Shown: positions 1 to 7,777 of the stretch, one piece after another
Position numbering within the stretch: position 1 is the first letter of the stretch
Layout of the letters: each line of letters starts with the position of its first letter
Assembly (NCBI GenBank): GCA_018436705.1
Contig: JAHDLA010000017.1
Coordinates: forward strand, 1 to 39,211
Origin: Sedimentibacter sp.
GTDB taxonomy: Bacteria; Bacillota; Clostridia; Tissierellales; Sedimentibacteraceae
DNA: 39,211 nucleotides
Reading direction: 5' to 3'
The notes under the pieces: generated by a model
Told to the model about the DNA's origin: nothing
Database searches by the model: none
Seen by the model: the letters and a program-made list of their open reading frames with translations, nothing else
Made by a program: the position numbers and the translations under genes

Positions 1-1
1 A

Positions 2-181
2 AAGATATTGGGAAGACCGTCCGGATTTAAAATAACAATCAGAGATATAACAATATCGGCGGGAGCAGGATTTTTAGTTGCAATGACAGGAGATATAATG
101 AAGATGCCTGGGCTTCCTAAGGTTCCTGCTGCGGAAAACATTGATGTGGATGTTGACGGACGAATTAAGGGATTGTTCTAA
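2..181 (+). CDS. fhs: Formate--tetrahydrofolate ligase, C-terminal end (partial)
   Basis: Only the last 59 codons are in the window; the gene begins upstream. The frame starting at base 2 reads through to TAA at 179-181. The peptide contains [20 protein letters not shown] followed by [12 protein letters not shown] and ends GRIKGLF, the characteristic C-terminus of formyltetrahydrofolate synthetase. The enzyme ligates formate to tetrahydrofolate using ATP in the cytoplasm, and in anaerobic Clostridia it serves one-carbon metabolism, including the methyl branch of the Wood-Ljungdahl route. An intrinsic terminator follows directly, so it is transcriptionally separate from the proline locus. The family call rests on remembered family motifs, not a search. 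Confidence 0.88.
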   Translation, partial: KILGRPSGFKITIRDITISAGAGFLVAMTGDIMKMPGLPKVPAAENIDVDVDGRIKGLF

Positions 182-208
182 TAATTAATAAAATATAAAT
201 TTTACAAT

Positions 209-266
209 ATACAGGTAATTAAAAACTCTAAGCCTATGATTTTTTAATTATCTGTATTTATTTTTT
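209..266 (+). terminator. Intrinsic terminator after fhs
   Basis: A 17-bp stem (209-225 with 241-257, one G-U pair) closes a 15-nt loop and is followed by a T-rich tract. It separates fhs from the following gene. The stem is AT-rich, so it may be bidirectional. Confidence 0.7.
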
Positions 267-352
267 ACTGTCTTAATTGGGGCTTTTAAATAATTATTTT
301 ATTTTGTCATTACTTATTTTTATAAATATGATGATTACTTAAACAAATTTTA

Positions 353-381
353 TTGAATAATAAAAAAAACAATGTTATTAT
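353..381 (+). promoter_or_regulatory. Predicted sigma-A promoter of the OCD-family gene
   Basis: TTGAAT at 353-358 and TATTAT at 376-381 are separated by exactly 17 bp. Transcription would start near 388, about 20 nt before the ATG at 408. This argues against the longer reading frame that could begin at 372. Confidence 0.55.
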
Positions 382-407
382 ATAGTAAAAAATTTAACGG
401 AGAATGT

Positions 408-1409
408 ATGATGAACGTTATCATTTTAAAAAAGGATGATATTTGTAAAATATTTTCTATGAAGGAAGCTATTAAGGCTTGCAAGGATGCACTGAGAATT
501 TATTCTGAAGGAGGAAGTTCGATACCTCTTAGGACAAATTTAGATATTGCCGGTAAAGGAGGTCAAAGCCTTTATATGCCGGGATATGCCCAAGAAGCTA
601 ATGCTCTTGGTATAAAAATTGTGTCTGTTTATCCCAATAATGTCAAACGCGGACTAACAGCAGTTCCTTCTACTATGGTTTTGCTTGATGAAGAAACAGG
701 TATGATGAATTCAATTATGGACGGAACATACCTGACACAAATAAGAACAGGAGCTGTTTCGGGTGCAGCAACTGATATACTGGCAAGAAAAGATTCATCG
801 GTGTTTGCATTAATAGGAACAGGTGGGCAGGCTGAAAGCCAGTTAGATGCTGTGCTAAGCGTGAGAGATATTCAGGAAGTAAGGATACATAGCAAAAATG
901 TTGAACATGCAAAAAAATTTGCTGATAGAATGAAAGAAAAACTCAAATTTAAACCAAGCATTAAAATTGCAGCCGTTTTATCCTCAAAAGAAGCCATAGA
1001 TGGTGCAGATATTATTACTACTGTAACAACGTCAATGCAGCCGACGTTTGACGGAAAGCTGGTTAAAAAAGGTGCTCATATAAACGGAGTCGGTTCGTAT
1101 ACGCCGGTTATGCAAGAGCTAGATGAATGGACTCTTTTTAATGCGGATAAGGTATACGTTGACACGAGAGACGGTGTTCTCAATGAGAGCGGAGACTTTA
1201 TTATACCTATGAAAGAAGGTAAGTTTACTAGGGATATTGTTACGGGAGAGCTTGGAGAAGTGATTTTAGGAAAGGTTCCTTCCAGAGAGAAGTATGATGA
1301 AGTTACTTTATTCAAAACTGTGGGAAGCAGTGTTCTAGATATTGTAACATCCAGGAGGATTTATGAAAAAGCCATGGCTTGCGGAATCGGACAGGTCATA
1401 GAATTTTAG
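408..1409 (+). CDS. Ornithine cyclodeaminase / mu-crystallin family protein
   Basis: A 333-residue NAD(P)-dependent enzyme of the ornithine cyclodeaminase/mu-crystallin superfamily. The Rossmann motif is FALIGTGGQAESQLDAV and the family block is TQIRTGAVSGAATD. I chose the ATG at 408 (or 411) because a CGGAGA ribosome site lies just upstream and the predicted promoter overlaps the longer frame. Next to a proline reductase locus the obvious role is making proline from ornithine. However, the segment GAHINGVGSYTPVMQELD carries Tyr where true ornithine cyclodeaminases have the catalytic Asp of a GGDCPGKTEL-like motif. That pattern is closer to ketimine or pyrroline-2-carboxylate reductases of the same family. 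Family membership is clear; substrate is uncertain. Only 90 bp separate it from prdR, so co-transcription is possible. Confidence 0.82.
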   Translation: MMNVIILKKDDICKIFSMKEAIKACKDALRIYSEGGSSIPLRTNLDIAGKGGQSLYMPGYAQEANALGIKIVSVYPNNVKRGLTAVPSTMVLLDEETGMMNSIMDGTYLTQIRTGAVSGAATDILARKDSSVFALIGTGGQAESQLDAVLSVRDIQEVRIHSKNVEHAKKFADRMKEKLKFKPSIKIAAVLSSKEAIDGADIITTVTTSMQPTFDGKLVKKGAHINGVGSYTPVMQELDEWTLFNADKVYVDTRDGVLNESGDFIIPMKEGKFTRDIVTGELGEVILGKVPSREKYDEVTLFKTVGSSVLDIVTSRRIYEKAMACGIGQVIEF

Positions 1410-1499
1410 TAAATAATGGAACAAAAGAATATTTAAATAATAATGATTATTACGCACTTTACCACTGATGCGACAGAATAAATAATAGGAGGTACATTT

Positions 1500-3263
1500 A
1501 TGTTTCTTAATATGAATGTCAAATTTAAGGTTATGGATATCATGGACACTAATATCATTAAGGTTCCGCCTGATAAAATAGTTGAGGATATAATAGAAGA
1601 ATTTGCGGAAAAAGACTGCGGTGAAGCCTTTGTGATTGAAACTGATTCTGATGATGCGGAAAATATACAGGGAATGCTCACAATGAGTGGGATTTATAAG
1701 CTTATAAAGGAAAACAAATCATTGAGAACTCCTGTAAGTGCTGCTATGAATTCTTCTGTGCTTACTGTATCGCCTGAATTACATGTTGAGGATGCGCAGA
1801 AATTTATGCTTAAGGAAAAAGCTAAGAGCGCAGCGGTACGCAATAATGGTAAAGTTGTAGGTATTATTGAAAATCATGCTATTGAATACGGATGCTATAA
1901 ATCAATAATTGAAATGAGAAATGAACTGATTGAAATAATAGATCACTTGCATGAAGGCGTATGTGTGGTAGATAAGTACGGTGTAGTAGGCCTTTGGAAT
2001 AAAAGTGCAGAAAAGTTGTACAATGTGAGCTCAGACGAAATCCTGGGAAAGAAATTAAAAGATTTTTTTCCTACTGCGCTGTTAAATATAGTCTTGGAAA
2101 GAAAAAAAGCCATAGAGAATGTTTATCATTCGCCGAGAGAAAATTCTGTCGTAGCCATCTCGGCAAAGCCTATTATGACAAACAATTGTATTATTGGGGC
2201 TGTGTCATCAGAGACAGATATTACAGAGAGAGCAAATCTAACTATAAAGCTTGAAGAAGCAAAAGAAAGAGTGAGCTTTCTTGAAACAGAATATAAGAAG
2301 CTTACAGAAGACTGCTGCCAAATGGGATCAATAATAGGCAGAAGCAAAAAGATTACTGAAGTTATTGTGTTAGCTAAGCAGCTGTCTAAAACAGACGTGA
2401 ACGTATTGATTACCGGTGAAAGCGGTACGGGCAAAGAAGTTTTTGCCAGAGCGATACATACTGAAAGCGGGCGTAAAGGCGACTTTGTTGCAATAAACTG
2501 CGGAGCTGTTCCGGAAAATTTGCTTGAAAGTGAATTGTTTGGATATGAAGGAGGAGCTTTTACAGGAGCTCTTTCAAAAGGTAAGAAGGGTAAATTTTTT
2601 CTTGCAGATAAAGGGACATTGTTTTTAGATGAAATAGGCGAGATGCCGCTTGATATGCAGGTAAAACTTTTGAGAGTCCTTCAGGATGGAGAAATCCATC
2701 CACTGGGAGGGGAAAAGCCGATAAAAGTTGATGCGCGAATTATAGCGGCAACGAATCAGAACCTGCAAAAAATGATGAATAATGGAGAGTTTAGGGAAGA
2801 CCTTTATTACAGGCTTAATGTTGTTACGCTGTATCTTCCGCCATTAAGAGAAAGGACAATGGACATACCGCTGTTTATTAATGAATTTCTTAAAGAGTTT
2901 TCAGATAGGCATCATAAGGAAGTAAGAAGTATTTCTCCTCAAATTCTTAAGGTACTTTTGGATTATGAATGGAAAGGAAATATAAGAGAACTGAAAAATA
3001 CAATAGAGCGTCTTGTGGTATTGTCAGATGATAAGTCAATAAATATAGAGGCTCTTCCTGAAGGCATTTTAAAAAGTGTAAACGAAAAAAGTATTAATGA
3101 GCTTGACCAGTACAATCTTCAAAAAATACTTGAAAATACCGAAAAAAAAATAATAACTCAAGTTATGAAACTTAATGAAAATAATAAAAAGAAGGCCGCT
3201 GAAATGCTAAATATTCCAAGAAGTACTCTATATTATAAATTAAAACAGTATGATATTGAATAG
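1500..3263 (+). CDS. prdR: Sigma-54-dependent transcriptional activator PrdR
   Basis: A 587-residue enhancer-binding protein. Residues about 1-130 form a pair of CBS-like repeats, about 140-245 a PAS domain (EIIDHLHEGVCVVDKYGVV), about 275-515 the AAA+ domain, and about 545-585 a Fis-type helix-turn-helix ending KKKAAEMLNIPRSTLYYKLK. Walker A is GESGTGKE (306-313) and the sigma-54-contacting loop is GAFTGA (352-357), both intact, so it should activate sigma-54 RNA polymerase. An AGGAGGT site precedes the ATG at 1500. PrdR is the known proline-responsive activator of prd genes in Clostridioides difficile; assignment here rests on domain order and position immediately before prdC. The CBS-PAS input suggests sensing of a small molecule or redox signal. 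No clear promoter is visible in the 90 bp before it. Confidence 0.9.
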   Translation: MFLNMNVKFKVMDIMDTNIIKVPPDKIVEDIIEEFAEKDCGEAFVIETDSDDAENIQGMLTMSGIYKLIKENKSLRTPVSAAMNSSVLTVSPELHVEDAQKFMLKEKAKSAAVRNNGKVVGIIENHAIEYGCYKSIIEMRNELIEIIDHLHEGVCVVDKYGVVGLWNKSAEKLYNVSSDEILGKKLKDFFPTALLNIVLERKKAIENVYHSPRENSVVAISAKPIMTNNCIIGAVSSETDITERANLTIKLEEAKERVSFLETEYKKLTEDCCQMGSIIGRSKKITEVIVLAKQLSKTDVNVLITGESGTGKEVFARAIHTESGRKGDFVAINCGAVPENLLESELFGYEGGAFTGALSKGKKGKFFLADKGTLFLDEIGEMPLDMQVKLLRVLQDGEIHPLGGEKPIKVDARIIAATNQNLQKMMNNGEFREDLYYRLNVVTLYLPPLRERTMDIPLFINEFLKEFSDRHHKEVRSISPQILKVLLDYEWKGNIRELKNTIERLVVLSDDKSINIEALPEGILKSVNEKSINELDQYNLQKILENTEKKIITQVMKLNENNKKKAAEMLNIPRSTLYYKLKQYDIE

Positions 3264-3282
3264 TGTCAGTTTATTGGAAAAG

Positions 3283-3300
3283 GTGTCGAACCGTTGACGA
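3283..3300 (+). promoter_or_regulatory. Putative PrdR enhancer site 1
   Basis: Imperfect dyad GTGTCGAACCGTTGACGA. It shares the layout TGTCGAA-NN-TTGAC with the dyad at 3373-3392 and lies about 190-205 bp upstream of the -24 element at 3488, a normal distance for a sigma-54 enhancer site. Function is inferred. Confidence 0.5.
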
Positions 3301-3372
3301 TACTTTGACAAGTTATTAACATAACAAAATGATGGGCTTTATTAGACAAAAAACTAAAATCCAAAGCATGTA

Positions 3373-3392
3373 TGTGTCGAAATATTGACACA
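3373..3392 (+). promoter_or_regulatory. Putative PrdR enhancer site 2
   Basis: Dyad with perfect 6-bp half-sites: TGTGTC at 3373-3378 and GACACA at 3387-3392, spaced by 8 bp. It lies about 95-115 bp upstream of the -24 element. Together with site 1 it would allow cooperative binding of PrdR hexamers. Function is inferred. Confidence 0.6.
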
Positions 3393-3487
3393 AAAAAACC
3401 AATTAAGTATAAAAAAAAATTATAACAAACAAAGCAAACTATTGAAAAATGTTTGCTTTGTTTGTTTTTTAATTTACAAATGAAAAT

Positions 3488-3503
3488 TGGCATGAATTAT
3501 GCA
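3488..3503 (+). promoter_or_regulatory. Sigma-54 (-24/-12) promoter of prdC
   Basis: TGGCATGAATTATGCA matches the sigma-54 consensus TGGCAC-N5-TTGCA with the invariant GG and GC at the correct spacing. The start point would fall near 3514, giving a leader of roughly 47 nt before the ATG at 3561. It lies directly after prdR, whose product has the GAFTGA loop needed to activate such a promoter. Confidence 0.78.
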
Positions 3504-3560
3504 ATATATGAATGGCAGGTAAGCTTTTTACTAATACTACAAAAGAAGGAGGTGAATAAA

Positions 3561-4844
3561 ATGGATTTTAGATTTCTCTTGAGACAACATGTAGGAGCAC
3601 CCTGCGTTCCGATGGTAAAAGTATCGGATCCTGTAAGAAGAGGTCAAAAAATAGCCGAGCCTAACGGACTTGGAGCATATATTCACAGCAGCATAAACGG
3701 AAAAGTAACTGAAATAAATGATACGGAAATTATTATTGCGGGAGATGAAAATCAATCGAAAGAATATCTTCCTATCGATGACACAAAGGATTTTCTTGAG
3801 GCAATAAAGGAAGCCGGAATTGTAGGAGCCGGAGGAGCAGGATTTCCAACACACGTTAAATTAAAGGCCAAAATTCCCGGCGGTTATGCAATTGTTAATG
3901 CTGCGGAGTGCGAGCCCGTTTTAGGCCATAATATACAATATATTGAAAAATTCGCTTCTAAAATTATAAGCGGGTTAAAAATAATTATGGAAATTACTGA
4001 TGCAGAACACGGAATTGTGGCTATAAAGCCTAAACATAAGCATGCAATCGACGTGCTTGAAAAAGCAATAGGCAAAGATAATATTAAGATTAAATTTCTT
4101 CCGGATTTGTACCCGGCCGGAGATGAGAGAGTTATAGTCAGAGAGCTTCTGGGGATAGAATTAAAACCCGGACAATTGCCGAGTGAAGCAAATGCAGTAA
4201 TACAAAATGTTGAAACAGTAAAAAATATTGCTTTTGCGGTTGAAGACAGAAAACCTGTAATAGACAAAGACGTTACAGTTGGAGGCAGAGTAAGAAATGC
4301 CGGAGATGGTAAAACATTTTTGGATGTGCCAATAGGATACCCGGTAAAAAATCTTATTGATTCCCTTGGAGGATATATTGAACCTCATGGGGAAATAGTA
4401 CTGGGAGGACCATTTACAGGCAAGCATGGAAGTGAAGAAGCTCCTGTAACAAAAATACTTGGTGGAATTCTTGTGGCAATGCCTTTTCCTACTGATAAGA
4501 GAAAATTTGGCATACTTGCATGTGAATGCGGAGCTCAGGAAAGCAGACTTAAAGAAATTGTAAATGCAATGGGTGGTCAGGTAGTTGCTGAAGAAAAATG
4601 CAAAAGGATGACTGAAGTAAACGGCAGATACAGATGTGAGCTTCCAGGAGTTTGTCCCGGACAGGCACAGACTGTTATAAGCCTTAGAAAAAAAGGTGCT
4701 GAAGTTATTTTAACAGGAAGTTGTGGTGACTGAACTAACACTGTAATGACAGTTACTCCTAGGTTAGGAGTTCCAACATATCACCACACTGATCATGTTC
4801 TTAGGGCAGCAGGCCATAAGTTAGTAAGAAAAATAAAAGAATAG
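3561..4844 (+). CDS. prdC: Proline reductase-associated electron transfer protein PrdC (selenoprotein, UGA recoded)
   Basis: RnfC-like electron transfer protein that feeds electrons to D-proline reductase. The start is the ATG at 3561 behind AGGAGGTG. The frame meets TGA at 4731-4733 (codon 391) and continues without a break for 36 codons to TAG at 4842-4844; the full product is 427 residues. The residues around the UGA read GSCGD-U-TNTV, a CxxU redox pair. The tail (MTVTPRLGVPTYHHTDHVLR and beyond) looks like real protein. A SECIS-like hairpin follows the UGA and the next gene, prdA, begins 23 bp after the TAG, so nothing else fills this space. The N-terminal part has RnfC-type features such as GIVGAGGAGFPTHVKL and AIVNAAECEPVL, and two CxC/CxxxxxC clusters near the end may hold metal or act as thiols. 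Stopping at the UGA would lose the active-site tail. Confidence 0.88.
4731..4771 (+). promoter_or_regulatory. UGA-Sec codon and SECIS-like hairpin in prdC
   Basis: UGA at 4731-4733 is followed by a hairpin with stem ACTCCT (4755-4760) / AGGAGT (4766-4771) and loop AGGTT. The loop sits about 27 nt after the UGA and has G residues near its start, as expected for bacterial SECIS elements recognised by SelB. A smaller hairpin (ACTGT/ACAGT) lies between them. Confidence 0.65.
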
Positions 4845-4867
4845 AAGTTAAAAAGGAGGTATTTATT

Positions 4868-6748
4868 ATGTCCATTACTCCAGAAACTGCTGAACAACAC
4901 AAAAAGGATTATGCGGTGGTATGCTGCAGGACAGAAGCCGGCAAGATTATTGAAGCCGATTCATTGGAAGATCCTGCTATATTTGCAGACTTAGAAGATT
5001 CAGGGTTGCTAAACATTCCTGATAACTGTTTAAAGATAGGTGAAGTATTAGGTGCAAAGCTAATATCAACCATTGATTCTTTAACACCGATTACTCCGGA
5101 TGTTGTCGAAGGAGCAAAAATAAATGAAGATGATGATGCTGAGGATGCAGAATTAACTGAGACAGTTACTGAAGAAGTTGCTGAAAAACCGGTAATTGTA
5201 CCTGTGGCACCAAGTAATGCAGGAGTTTTAAAAATACACATCGGAGAGGGAAAAGACATTAATTTAGAAATTCCGATGGGGTATTCATCTGCTGGAGCAG
5301 TAGTACCCGCTGCAGAAGCAGAAGGAATAGCTGCTGTTCAAGAAACAGGGTTAAATGAAGTTCAGGTAAATGCTGAATTACCTGAAAAGAAAATAAGAGA
5401 GCTTGTTAAAAAGCACTATAAAATTGATAAAGTTGAATTAGGACCTGAAACTAAAATTGAAGGTACTACATTGTTTATCAGAGAAAACATCTGTGATGAT
5501 GCAATTAAAGAAAGCGACTTAGTTAAAAAAATCAAATTTGACATTATTACTCCTGACAAATACAACTTGTACAGCGAGACTATAATGGATGTTCAACCTA
5601 TTGCAACTAAGGAAGGCGATTCTAAGGTAGGTACCGGAGTTACAAGAGTATTAGACGGTGTAATAGTAATGGTTACCGGCGTGGATGAAGGCGGAGTACA
5701 GATAGGCGAATTTGGTTCTTCGGAAGGAATCCTTGAAGAAAACATTATGTGGAACAGACCTGGAGCACCTGATAAAGGCGAGATATTTATCAAGACAGAG
5801 GTAGTAATTCAGGAACATACAAACATGGAAAGACGCGGACCTTATGCTGCTCACAAGGCTTCAGATTTTATTACGCAGGAAATTAGAAATGCGTTAAAGA
5901 AATTGGATGATGAGAGTTTGGTTGTTAACACAGAATTAACAGAACAATACAGAAGACCTGGCAAGAAAAAAGTAGTTGTAGTAAAAGAAATAATGGGTCA
6001 GGGAGCAATGCATGATAACCTGATACTGCCAGTTGAACCTGTAGGTGTTTTAGGTGGAAAGCCAAATGTTGATTTAGGAAATCTTCCTGTAATGATGAGC
6101 CCGCTTGAAGTATTGGATGGGGGTATTCATGCACTCACATGCATAGGACCTGCTTCTAAGGAATGCTCAAGACATTATTGGAGAGAGCCTCTTGTAATTG
6201 AAGCTATGAATGATCCCGACATTGATCTTTGCGGTGTAATATTTGTAGGAAGTCCACAGATAAACTCTGAAAAATTCTATGTATCTGAAAGACTTGGAAT
6301 GATTGTTGAAGGACTGGATGTTGACGGAGCTGTTGTTACTACAGAAGGCTTTGGAAACAACCATATCGACTTCGTAAGCCATATTGAGCAGATAGGTATG
6401 AGAGGAATTCCTGTTGTAGGTATGTCATTCTGTGCTGTTCAGGGCGCTCTGGTAGTAGGAAATCCATATGTAAAATACATGGTGGATAACAACAAATCTC
6501 AGGAGGGTATTGAAAATGAGGTTCTTTCTTGTAATACTCTGTGTCCTGAAGATGCAGTACGTGCGGTAAGCATGCTCAAGTCTGTTATGTCCGGAGAAGA
6601 AGTTAAGGAAGCCGAAAGAAAATGGAATGCAAATGTTAAGGAAAACAATTTGGAGCTTATAGAAAAAGAATGCGACGTTAATATAGAAAGACAAAAAAAT
6701 GAACAGTCGCTTCCAATGAGCCAAAAAAGGAAAGAGAAGTACTCATAA
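4868..6748 (+). CDS. prdA: D-proline reductase proprotein PrdA (pyruvoyl precursor)
   Basis: A 626-residue proprotein of D-proline reductase, which cleaves D-proline reductively to 5-aminovalerate. In this family the chain self-cleaves before a Cys, which becomes the N-terminal pyruvoyl group of the small subunit. That site is visible as HALT|CIGPASKECSRHYW with the Cys at residue 425. Cleavage would leave a 424-residue large part and a 202-residue small part (about 22-23 kDa), matching the known subunit sizes. A long acidic linker (about residues 85-115) precedes the conserved core. AAGGAGGT lies before the ATG. The stop overlaps the next start as TAATG, and PrdB follows, so the subunits are made together. 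Residues about 180-425 and 425-600 are matched by PrdD and PrdE respectively. No in-frame UGA is present here. Confidence 0.95.
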   Translation: MSITPETAEQHKKDYAVVCCRTEAGKIIEADSLEDPAIFADLEDSGLLNIPDNCLKIGEVLGAKLISTIDSLTPITPDVVEGAKINEDDDAEDAELTETVTEEVAEKPVIVPVAPSNAGVLKIHIGEGKDINLEIPMGYSSAGAVVPAAEAEGIAAVQETGLNEVQVNAELPEKKIRELVKKHYKIDKVELGPETKIEGTTLFIRENICDDAIKESDLVKKIKFDIITPDKYNLYSETIMDVQPIATKEGDSKVGTGVTRVLDGVIVMVTGVDEGGVQIGEFGSSEGILEENIMWNRPGAPDKGEIFIKTEVVIQEHTNMERRGPYAAHKASDFITQEIRNALKKLDDESLVVNTELTEQYRRPGKKKVVVVKEIMGQGAMHDNLILPVEPVGVLGGKPNVDLGNLPVMMSPLEVLDGGIHALTCIGPASKECSRHYWREPLVIEAMNDPDIDLCGVIFVGSPQINSEKFYVSERLGMIVEGLDVDGAVVTTEGFGNNHIDFVSHIEQIGMRGIPVVGMSFCAVQGALVVGNPYVKYMVDNNKSQEGIENEVLSCNTLCPEDAVRAVSMLKSVMSGEEVKEAERKWNANVKENNLELIEKECDVNIERQKNEQSLPMSQKRKEKYS

Positions 6749-7017
6749 TGAAGTACGGCGAAAAGACAATATATGTCGAAGGCATTATAACCAGAGTTAC
6801 AGACGGCTCTATGGAGGTTGATTTTAAAGGAAGGCTTGGACATATAAGTGTTCCGCTTAGAATGGTAATAACAGATTATCCTTTGGAAGTAGGGCAGGAA
6901 GTTGCGCTGAATATGAGCTTTTTAGAAGTCATAAGCCCAAAAGTTAATGAAAAATATAGAAGCAATTTTGATAGACATATTGAAGTTGAGGAGGTAAAAA
7001 ATGAGTCAGATAGTTAA
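6748..7017 (+). CDS. Small conserved protein between prdA and prdB, possibly OB/S1-like
   Basis: An 89-residue protein whose start overlaps the prdA stop (TAATG) and whose end overlaps the prdB start by 17 bp, so it is surely translated with its neighbours. I recall an uncharacterised small protein at this place in other proline reductase loci but cannot name its function. The sequence EGIITRVTDGSMEVDFKGRL followed by GHISVPLRMVI and LEVGQEVALNMSFLEVI resembles the strand pattern of an S1/OB barrel. There is no signal peptide, membrane segment or cysteine pair. It might help assembly, processing or translation of the reductase; that is inference only. Confidence 0.75.
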   Translation: MKYGEKTIYVEGIITRVTDGSMEVDFKGRLGHISVPLRMVITDYPLEVGQEVALNMSFLEVISPKVNEKYRSNFDRHIEVEEVKNESDS

Positions 7018-7723
7018 AGGCTTACAATCTGAAATATTTGCCCCAATTACACCACCATCTGTTTTTACTCCTGTTACAAAGGAGTTGAAAGATATGAAGG
7101 TGGCATTGGCATCAGCTGCCGGAATACACTTGAAAAGTGATAAAAGATTTAATTTAGCAGGAGATTTTACTTACAGAATAGTTCCTGGAGATACTCCTAC
7201 AAGCGAATTAATGGTATCACACGGCGGTTATGATAATGGCGATGTTAATAAGGATGTAAACTGTATGTTTCCTCTTGACAGGTTGAGAGAGCTTAAAGAG
7301 GAAGGGTTAATTAAAGAAGTGGCTGAAAGTCATGTAGGATTTATGGGAGGCGGCGGAAATCAGCAGAAATTTACTGAAGAAACCGGACCTCAGATAGCTA
7401 AAATATTGAAGGATGAGAACGTGGATGCAGTGCTGCTTACAGCAGGCTGAGGTACTTGCCACCGCTCTGCCGTGATTGTGCAGAGAGCGATTGAGGAAGC
7501 TGGAATACCAACTATTATTATAGCAGCTCTTCCTCCGGTAGTGCGCCAAAATGGTACTCCGAGAGCCGTATCTCCAAGAGTCCCTATGGGTGCTAATGCA
7601 GGTGAACCGAATAATCCTGAGATGCAAAGAAATATTGTTAGAGATACACTTAAGCAATTGGTTGAAATTCAGACACCAGGTAAGATTGTTCCACTGCCTT
7701 ACGAATATATTGCTAAGGTTTAA
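7001..7723 (+). CDS. prdB: D-proline reductase selenoprotein subunit PrdB (UGA recoded)
   Basis: The selenocysteine subunit of D-proline reductase, 240 residues when the in-frame TGA at 7448-7450 (codon 150) is read as Sec. Upstream the frame ends VDAVLLTAG and downstream it resumes GTCHRSAVIVQRAIEEAGIP, giving AG-U-GTCHRS, a UxxC redox motif typical of the GrdB/PrdB selenoprotein family. The downstream part continues to TAA at 7721-7723 and includes RQNGTPRAVSPRVPMGANAG. A SECIS-like hairpin starts 15 nt after the UGA. The start is the ATG at 7001 behind GAGGAGGT, overlapping the preceding ORF by 17 bp. Sec attacks the alpha-C-N bond of pyruvoyl-bound D-proline and is then reduced back via PrdC. 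Without recoding this region looks like two truncated ORFs. Confidence 0.95.
7448..7488 (+). promoter_or_regulatory. UGA-Sec codon and SECIS-like hairpin in prdB
   Basis: After UGA (7448-7450), CTCTGC at 7465-7470 pairs with GCAGAG at 7480-7485 around a 9-nt loop CGTGATTGT. Distance and a G at the second loop position fit bacterial SECIS elements. The stem lies within coding sequence. Confidence 0.75.
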
Positions 7724-7733
7724 GCTTAAATAT

Positions 7734-7765
7734 ACTATCTGTCTCATTTAAATGAGACAGATAGT
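7734..7765. repeat. Perfect 32-bp palindrome between prdB and prdD
   Basis: ACTATCTGTCTCATTT (7734-7749) is the exact reverse complement of 7750-7765. The right half (7750-7769) matches the prdB start region 6999-7018 at 19 of 20 bases, so the left arm is nearly antisense to the prdB start codon region. It could act as an mRNA-stabilising or processing hairpin between prdAB and prdDE; no T-tract follows, so it is not a standard terminator. Confidence 0.8.
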
Positions 7766-7777
7766 TAAAAAAGGGTG

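Noticed and set aside
372..407. Longer N-terminus for the OCD-family gene from ATG 372
   Set aside because: It lies before or within the -10 box of the best promoter and has no ribosome site; 408 has one.
3453..3560. N-terminal extension of PrdC from 3453
   Set aside because: It covers the sigma-54 promoter and leaves AGGAGG at 3561 unused.
7472..7723. Separate 83-residue protein downstream of prdB
   Set aside because: It is the C-terminal part of PrdB after the recoded UGA, not an independent gene.
7551..7751. ORF of 66 residues in another frame inside prdB
   Set aside because: Shadow frame of prdB; no homology pattern or ribosome site.
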